64,000 nucleotides of DNA from Flavobacteriales bacterium (GTDB lineage Bacteria; Bacteroidota; Bacteroidia; Flavobacteriales; BACL11). The notes under the pieces were generated by a model. That model saw only the letters and a list, made by a program, of their open reading frames with translations, was not told where the DNA came from and ran no database searches. The stretch lies in NCBI GenBank assembly GCA_002705205.1, contig PAHP01000006.1, forward strand, positions 1 to 64,000, given 5' to 3'. The position numbers and the translations under genes are program-made. Of this stretch, positions 57,783-64,000 are shown one piece after another (position 1 is the first letter of the stretch; each line of letters starts with the position of its first letter).

Positions 57783-60097
57783 TTTCTGAGGTAAAGATAA
57801 TCTAAATAATAAATAACTTTTAGCGACAAACTATTTTGTTGAGCCAAATTAAATGATTCGTCTAAATTATCAATCCAATGATTGATTAAAATGTTTTCTT
57901 CATTATCTATAGCATTTTTCCAAACCAGGCTCATTTGACTGCCTGGAGCAAATCGCCAGTTAAAAGCTATGTCAGAAGTCCAAGTCGTATAATTGATGTT
58001 ATGTTCTCCAGTATATGCACTTTTCTCTAAATACCCTTCAGAATCTAATTTTCTGAACTCTAGGTTCTTAACTTGATCTATATGATATCTTAGCTTAACA
58101 GATAGAACCATCTTATTATTCACAATATAATTTGAACTTAGCACATTAGTAATCATATAGGTATTTCTTTTAGCAAATATGTAATCAACTTGTAGAGGGC
58201 TTGTAAGTAAAGCTGAGGTATCATTCGTAATAAATCCAATGTCATTGAATTTATTTCTAATAGATAGTATATAGCGCAATGATATTTTATCATTAATTCT
58301 GTATCGAGGGGCTACTCTCCATCGATAGCCATAGCCTTGATATAATGGGCTGATATTAGCTCCTCCACCTATGTCTATTGCAAGTTTTTTTCTGTAGTCT
58401 GTTGAGATCCATCCGCCACCATTTATTGATTTGGATCTTTTAAGTGGGTTTTTCAGATTTTCTGTCCTAGCTTCGTAGAAATCATTCTTCTCATAAGGGT
58501 TAAAATTAGTGCGTATAGAAACAGTAGTATAGTTTTTTAATGTTATACGTGCTGATGCTTCTAACTCTAGATTGACAAACTTTTGATCAGTAAATAAGCT
58601 TTGGTGATTTATATTTATATTTATATTTGATTTGATAAATCGTTTATTTTCATTAAATTGATTATAACTTAGAGATAACCCATGTGTTATCTCATTATTT
58701 GAATACAAAAATCCTAAATCATTAGGGTTGTACTTGTCATCTTCAAAAAATGAGTATAAGTCATATTGATATCTTCCGTTAGTCTTTCCTAATGCTAGCA
58801 TACCTGCGAATCCTTTTGTTAAGTTACTTCCTTCAAATTCTTGACTCATTTTTAGTTTTCCTACATATGTTCTAGTATTCTTTTTATTATTAATTTTTGT
58901 AAGAATACCAGTTACATTAGCATCTTTGCCTATTCCTTGTTGTAGCATATGTGTATTCATTAGGCTTAATGAAGAGCTATTCCCGAAGGCTTGGTCAAAC
59001 ATCATAACATTATAATTAGTGAGGGGGTCTTCAGTTGTTTTGTTTGTTACTGCATTAAGGACTGAAATTCCTAGTCCATTTTTAGTCCTTCCAGTAACTT
59101 TTGAAGCATTTAATAGGTCATCTTGTAACCTCCTACTATAGAACATGTCTCCTCCTTTTTCAAAGAGTTCTGTTCCTTCATTAAAGAATTGCCTTTTTTC
59201 CTCATATTTCACTTCAAAAGGAGAGAGGTTTAATACCATGGCATCAGAAGCTACCTGTCCAAAATCAGGTATGAGTGTCATGTCTAGAGTAAAACTTTCA
59301 TTAATACCATATTTTAAATCTATTCCATAATTATAAGGAAATGTGGTTTCTCCATCATACATGTCTGCGTAAATAGATGCATAAGGCATAAAGGAGAGAC
59401 GTAAAGGAGAGTTAATATCTTCAATTCCTTTGATAAGTCCGGCTTGTAATGCAAAATTAGAATACTCAACCTTGATTGGATTCCAGCTATAGTCTTCACG
59501 GTATCTTCTTATTCCTCTAGCCATATTGATTGACCATGAGTTATTATTGTCTGGAAATCTTAATTGAGAGAAGGGTAAGGCAAATTCTACGACCCAACCT
59601 TCTTTATTTATTTTAGCAGATGACTTCCACACTGCATCCCATGAGTTATCATACGAAGAGCTAGTAATCTTGGCATCTGTCTGTACCCCTGAAGCTGAGA
59701 TCATGAATTCATATTCAATTTGCCCGTTATTGAATGGGTCAATATAAATACCGAAGTGATCTGCATTTGCATTATTATTATCTCTTATTGCTAGCTCTTT
59801 TAATATACTGTCAGGTTCGTTGTCATACATCATTACACCAAAATAGATATTCTTACTGTCATAGCAGATTTTTACTTCAGTTCTTTGATATTCCCTTTCA
59901 GGCTCTCCGTTATTTGGAGAAATTTGAGAAAAATTCTGAGCAACATTTAAATTAGACCAGACTTTATCATTTAGATCTCCATCGATTATAGGGCTAACAG
60001 ATATCTTTTCAATATTATACACTTTTTTTTCTGAAAATTGCCCGAAACTTAGCAGAGGTAATAGTATAATAAAACAAAAAATATTTTTAATTTTCAT
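57779..60097 (-). CDS. DUF5916 protein with N-terminal CBM9-like domain
   Basis: ISPIIDGDLNDKVWSNLNVAQNFSQISPNNGEPEREYQRTEVKICYDSKNIYFGVMMYD; long beta-barrel-like C-terminus; ATG 60097 fits promoter and signal peptide. Confidence 0.88.
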   Translation of the reverse strand: MKIKNIFCFIILLPLLSFGQFSEKKVYNIEKISVSPIIDGDLNDKVWSNLNVAQNFSQISPNNGEPEREYQRTEVKICYDSKNIYFGVMMYDNEPDSILKELAIRDNNNANADHFGIYIDPFNNGQIEYEFMISASGVQTDAKITSSSYDNSWDAVWKSSAKINKEGWVVEFALPFSQLRFPDNNNSWSINMARGIRRYREDYSWNPIKVEYSNFALQAGLIKGIEDINSPLRLSFMPYASIYADMYDGETTFPYNYGIDLKYGINESFTLDMTLIPDFGQVASDAMVLNLSPFEVKYEEKRQFFNEGTELFEKGGDMFYSRRLQDDLLNASKVTGRTKNGLGISVLNAVTNKTTEDPLTNYNVMMFDQAFGNSSSLSLMNTHMLQQGIGKDANVTGILTKINNKKNTRTYVGKLKMSQEFEGSNLTKGFAGMLALGKTNGRYQYDLYSFFEDDKYNPNDLGFLYSNNEITHGLSLSYNQFNENKRFIKSNINININHQSLFTDQKFVNLELEASARITLKNYTTVSIRTNFNPYEKNDFYEARTENLKNPLKRSKSINGGGWISTDYRKKLAIDIGGGANISPLYQGYGYRWRVAPRYRINDKISLRYILSIRNKFNDIGFITNDTSALLTSPLQVDYIFAKRNTYMITNVLSSNYIVNNKMVLSVKLRYHIDQVKNLEFRKLDSEGYLEKSAYTGEHNINYTTWTSDIAFNWRFAPGSQMSLVWKNAIDNEENILINHWIDNLDESFNLAQQNSLSLKVIYYLDYLYLRK

Positions 60098-60145
60098 CAG
60101 GCTTAAAATTTGGCGCAAAAATATATAATTTAATGTCAATAGAAG

Positions 60146-60176
60146 TTTGTAATTCAAATCAATCCTATATTTTTGC
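60146..60176 (+). promoter_or_regulatory. sucC promoter: TTTG (60146-60149) and TATTTTTG (60168-60175)
   Basis: Matches Bacteroidota -33/-7 consensus with 18-nt spacing. Confidence 0.65.
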
Positions 60177-60194
60177 GGAACTAAAAAATAACTA

Positions 60195-61385
60195 ATGAAC
60201 TTACACGAATATCAAGGGAAAGAGCTTTTAAATAGTTTTGGAGTAAGAATACAAAGGGGGATAGTAGTTTCAACTTCTAAAGCTGCAGTTTCTGCTGCTA
60301 AACAACTGAATAAAGAAACAGGAACTAGTTGGTGGGTTGTAAAAGCTCAGGTTCATGCAGGGGGTAGAGGAAAAGGAGGGGGAGTTAAACTAGCTAAATC
60401 ATTAGATGAGGTTAAGTCAATTGCAGATGATATACTAGGGATGCATCTGGTAACTCCTCAGACTTCTGCTCAAGGAAAACTTGTGCATCAGGTTTTAATT
60501 GCTGAGGATGTATATTACCCTGGTGAGAGTGAGACTTCAGAGTTTTATATGTCGGTATTATTGAATAGATCAAATGGACGTAATATGATTATGTATTCTA
60601 CAGAAGGTGGCATGGATATTGAAACAGTTGCTGATAAGACTCCGCACTTAATTTTTAATGAGGAGATTGATCCTAAGGTTGGTCTTACAGGATTTCAATG
60701 TAGAAAAGTAGCTTTTAATTTAGGTTTAAGTGGAGCTGCTTTTAAAGAGATGACAAAATTTGTTCATGCACTTTATACTGCTTATGATAAAACTGACTCC
60801 TCGCTCTTTGAAATTAATCCAGTATTAAAAACTTCTGACAACAAGATTTTAGCAGTAGACTCTAAAGTATCTATTGACGATAATTCATTATTTAGGCATA
60901 AAGATTTCATAGAATTAAGAGACAAGAGGGAAGAGGATGCTACTGAAGTTGAGGCAGGTGAGTATGGTCTTAATTTTGTTAAATTAGATGGTAATGTTGG
61001 ATGTATGGTAAATGGGGCAGGCCTTGCTATGGCTACTATGGATATTATTAAAATGGCAGGAGGTAATCCAGCAAACTTTTTAGATGTTGGAGGAACTGCA
61101 GATGCAAAAAGAGTAGAGCAAGCATTTCGTATTATTCTTAAAGATGAAAACGTAAAAGCTATTCTAGTAAATATCTTTGGAGGAATAGTGAGATGTGATA
61201 GAGTTGCTCAAGGGATTGTAGATGCATATAATAATATAGGAGGTATTGACATTCCATTAATTGTACGTTTAGAAGGTACAAATGCCAAAGAAGCTAAGAA
61301 ACTTATTGATGCTAGTGGGTTAAAAGTAGAATCAGTTATTTTATTACAAGAGGCAGCCGATAAAGTAGCAGAGGTTTTATCCTAA
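60195..61385 (+). CDS. sucC: Succinyl-CoA synthetase (ADP-forming) beta subunit
   Basis: MNLHEYQGKELLNSFGV, KAQVHAGGRGKGGGVKLA, GNVGCMVNGAGLAMATMD, NIFGGIVRCDRVA. Confidence 0.96.
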   Translation: MNLHEYQGKELLNSFGVRIQRGIVVSTSKAAVSAAKQLNKETGTSWWVVKAQVHAGGRGKGGGVKLAKSLDEVKSIADDILGMHLVTPQTSAQGKLVHQVLIAEDVYYPGESETSEFYMSVLLNRSNGRNMIMYSTEGGMDIETVADKTPHLIFNEEIDPKVGLTGFQCRKVAFNLGLSGAAFKEMTKFVHALYTAYDKTDSSLFEINPVLKTSDNKILAVDSKVSIDDNSLFRHKDFIELRDKREEDATEVEAGEYGLNFVKLDGNVGCMVNGAGLAMATMDIIKMAGGNPANFLDVGGTADAKRVEQAFRIILKDENVKAILVNIFGGIVRCDRVAQGIVDAYNNIGGIDIPLIVRLEGTNAKEAKKLIDASGLKVESVILLQEAADKVAEVLS

Positions 61386-61408
61386 ATACTTTAGAGTTCT
61401 TTATAATT

Positions 61409-61443
61409 AAAAAAGCCAAGCATTCTTGCTTGGCTTTTCTTTT
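61409..61443. terminator. Bidirectional Rho-independent terminator after sucC
   Basis: AAAAGCCAAGC-ATTCTT-GCTTGGCTTTT hairpin flanked by A- and T-rich tracts. Confidence 0.9.
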
Positions 61444-61461
61444 ATAATTATATAAAAAAAT

Positions 61462-62124
61462 CTATTTTTTAAGATTCTTAAATAGATTATTCATTTTTGG
61501 TTTTAGAAATCTAGTGTGATTAGTATTTCCGATTCTTTGGTTTGTATTATTTGTAGTAAATCCATTTTCATTTCTTGTGTGATTTCCTGTAAAAGTAAAA
61601 TCTATATTATAATCTACCCCGTTTTCTGAGAAGTTTTGATTTCCAGTAACTTCATGCACTAAATTTGTTTTGTTTACACTTAATATCTCACCAATAATTA
61701 CAGTATCTGTTGTTATGGTTACAGTAGTTCCAGATTGTACCCAGGTACCACTATCAATAAGATTATTATTGTTGTCCCAGAATTTGACATCTCCATTTTG
61801 CAAGAATTTCTGAATTGCGTGTTCCATTGAATCAGGGTTAGTTTCAGTCTCTGTAAATAATGTGTCAAGTAATATAAATGATCCCATAGAAGCTGTTGCA
61901 TGCATTTCAAGCACCTCACTATCTGTAATCCAAGCTCCACCTACAATTCCAAAAGTACAAGAACCATCATCAATGGTAGCATTATAGTTGTAATTTGTGG
62001 CAATTGTATCCATGCAACCATTAGTCACTGTTGGATTTGGATTCATGTTTTCTTCTTCTTCTTCTTTTTTACAAGCAGTAATTATTATAGAAAATGCTAA
62101 TAATATATAAAGGATATTTTTCAT
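61462..62124 (-). CDS. Lipoprotein, probably surface exposed, unknown function
   Basis: Lipobox IITAC followed by KKEEEEEN; GCMDTIATNYNYNATIDDGSC motif. Confidence 0.75.
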   Translation of the reverse strand: MKNILYILLAFSIIITACKKEEEEENMNPNPTVTNGCMDTIATNYNYNATIDDGSCTFGIVGGAWITDSEVLEMHATASMGSFILLDTLFTETETNPDSMEHAIQKFLQNGDVKFWDNNNNLIDSGTWVQSGTTVTITTDTVIIGEILSVNKTNLVHEVTGNQNFSENGVDYNIDFTFTGNHTRNENGFTTNNTNQRIGNTNHTRFLKPKMNNLFKNLKK

Positions 62125-62192
62125 TATTTATATTTTTGATGAATTACGGCAAATATACAACTATTGCTATAATTAAATATTAAGAGTTCTTA

Positions 62193-63884
62193 CTATATTT
62201 TTGAATTTGTCAGACTCATTATTTCATCTTCTAGAACATTAGCATTGTCGACTAATGCTTGTCCTTTAATTAGAATATCATTGACAAAATTCTTATCAGT
62301 ACAATCCCCACAATTAATTTTTACATTTAAGAATGCTCCCATTACTGCAGTACGAGCACATAATGCTCCAACACCAGCGTCTGTCACTGAGTTAGGGTTT
62401 CCAAATTCTGCCATAGCTTTCATTACTTCCATGGATTTGTAAGATATTTCCATTACTTTAAAAGGGGTAAGGATAGCGTGTTTTGTAGCCTTTTGTATGG
62501 CTTCTTTTCTAATATTTATTGCTTCTTCCGTATCTTTTGGCAGACGGAATGCATCCATTATTTTATTAAATGAATTTGTATCTTCATCTACTAATTTTAG
62601 TAAGGTGTTTTGATATTCCATTCCTTTTTCTGCCCAATTTGAGAATTCTTCCCATCTATTATCCCAACCTCTTTTATGTGCAGATAGATTAGCAACCATT
62701 GTTCCTAGTGAGATACCCATAGCACCACAATAAGCTGAAATAGAGCCTCCTCCAGGAGCAGGGCTTTCGCTTGCAGTTTCATTGGAAAAATCAGTTAGTG
62801 TCATGTTTACTAGAGGGTTTTTTGTTTCATCTTCTAGAATGTATTCAATCACTCTTTCTCTAGGTTCAAAAGGCTCTAATTCATCTAATCCTAAGGTTTT
62901 AATTGCGATTTTTATGATCTCGCTTTCATGTATTCCTGTTGAACGTTTTTGTTTCTTTAAAAAGTGTTTTCCAGCATCAATTAATACTTTTTTAGGAACT
63001 AGCCCTACTAATTCGGATCCTGTTACTCTCATCCCTCTTGCAATTGAACGTTCACACGTTTTTTCGAATACCTCATGTAAGGGTGAGATATTGATGTTTG
63101 TTAAATTATAAGATATTTGTGCTATTCCATATTCTTCAATAAACCAACCTATTCCTTTTACACATTTAAATAATCCTGGTGTTTTTAGTGGGTCTCCATT
63201 TTTGTCAGTTATTATTTTTCCAGATAAGGTTCCTCCTTCTCTTTTTATTCTACCTGCTTCACGAATATCAAATGCTACTGCATTTGCTCTTCTAGTTGAT
63301 GTGGTATTTAGATTAATATTATAAGCTACTAGAAAGTCACGAGCTGATATAGCAGTTGCGCCTGATCTTTCTACAGAACTGTTAAATTTTGCTGGGCCAA
63401 AATCTGGTTTCCAAGAAGGATCAATTATTTTTTTTGCTAACCCTTCATATTCACCCTTACGGCAATTTGCTAGATTTTTTCTTTTTTCTTCTTTGGCTGC
63501 TGCCTCATAGTAGTAAATAGGAATTCCAAGCTCTTTTCCTACTCTTTCTCCTAATTTGTGTGCCCACTTTATGCATTCATCCATAGTAATGTTTGAAATT
63601 GGAACTAATGGACAAACGTCAGTTGCTCCCATTCTAGGATGTTCTCCACAGTGTTTGCTCATATCAATAAGTTCTTGAGCTTTTTTTATCAGTAGAAATG
63701 CAGCGTCTATTACTTGTTGTGGCTCTCCTACAAAAGTAATTACTGTTCGATTTGTTGCTTTTCCTGCATCTATATTCAATAGTTTTACTCCTTCAACTTG
63801 TTCAACAATTTGAGAAATATTTTTGATTTTTTCTTGATCTCTCCCTTCTGATATATTTGGAACACATTCAATAATTTGTTTCAT
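62193..63884 (-). CDS. ftcD: Glutamate formimidoyltransferase fused to formimidotetrahydrofolate cyclodeaminase
   Basis: IIECVPNISEGRD.., HPRMGATDVCPLVPI; C-terminal SESPAPGGGSISAYCGAMGISLGTMVANLS. Confidence 0.93.
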   Translation of the reverse strand: MKQIIECVPNISEGRDQEKIKNISQIVEQVEGVKLLNIDAGKATNRTVITFVGEPQQVIDAAFLLIKKAQELIDMSKHCGEHPRMGATDVCPLVPISNITMDECIKWAHKLGERVGKELGIPIYYYEAAAKEEKRKNLANCRKGEYEGLAKKIIDPSWKPDFGPAKFNSSVERSGATAISARDFLVAYNINLNTTSTRRANAVAFDIREAGRIKREGGTLSGKIITDKNGDPLKTPGLFKCVKGIGWFIEEYGIAQISYNLTNINISPLHEVFEKTCERSIARGMRVTGSELVGLVPKKVLIDAGKHFLKKQKRSTGIHESEIIKIAIKTLGLDELEPFEPRERVIEYILEDETKNPLVNMTLTDFSNETASESPAPGGGSISAYCGAMGISLGTMVANLSAHKRGWDNRWEEFSNWAEKGMEYQNTLLKLVDEDTNSFNKIMDAFRLPKDTEEAINIRKEAIQKATKHAILTPFKVMEISYKSMEVMKAMAEFGNPNSVTDAGVGALCARTAVMGAFLNVKINCGDCTDKNFVNDILIKGQALVDNANVLEDEIMSLTNSKI

Positions 63885-63947
63885 GCTTTTAGTTTTATAA
63901 AAAGCAAAGATAGTATTCTTCTTCAGAAAAAACATATTTTTGCCAAT

Positions 63948-64000
63948 ATGGACAAACAGACAGAATTAGCATTGAAGAGAGGAGAGTACTTGCCATTAAT
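63948..64000 (+). CDS. Start of a CDS running off the window, possibly QueE-like
   Basis: ATG 63948, MDKQTELALKRGEYLPL..; resembles N-terminus of Bacteroidota 7-carboxy-7-deazaguanine synthase but only 17 aa visible. Confidence 0.3.
   Translation, partial: MDKQTELALKRGEYLPL

Noticed and set aside
62051-62065. (TCT)n tract considered as a phase-variation switch
   Set aside because: Trinucleotide unit in coding sequence cannot shift the frame; retained only as a possible length variation.
62782-63111. Plus-strand ORF antisense to ftcD
   Set aside because: Shadow ORF in a conserved enzyme gene.

Overview
AT-rich, gene-dense chromosomal window from a Bacteroidota/Flavobacteriia-like genome. 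No rRNA, tRNA, CRISPR array, IS element or prophage could be supported. Recognisable housekeeping genes are rnhB, gapA (long form), dapF, mltG, a phosphohexomutase, yaaA, surE, lpxB, pyrC, an ABC ATPase, sucC, hutU and a fused ftcD. They are mixed with secreted or surface proteins: BNR/PKD/CUB and SprB-type giants, choice-of-anchor proteins, cytochrome c-like proteins, a papain-like protease, an M36-like metalloprotease, an esterase and lipoproteins. The most interesting signal is a compact ~38-aa C-terminal tag (consensus LLKxxDxLGRE-x8-12-LFYIYDDGTVEKRIVIE-stop). It ends six otherwise unrelated secreted proteins, while two others carry a full-length PNP-type T9SS sorting domain. Other observations: near-identical 5' leader/signal-peptide DNA on two distant genes; an exact 153-nt (51-aa) repeat module in two adjacent genes; a short DUF5522-like ORF missing from the ORF track; several TAnnTTTG promoter boxes only 4-7 nt from start codons (candidate leaderless mRNAs); a 31-bp inverted repeat between gapA and dapF; and convergent genes that overlap at their stop codons. 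All family calls come from motif recognition by eye; no searches were run.
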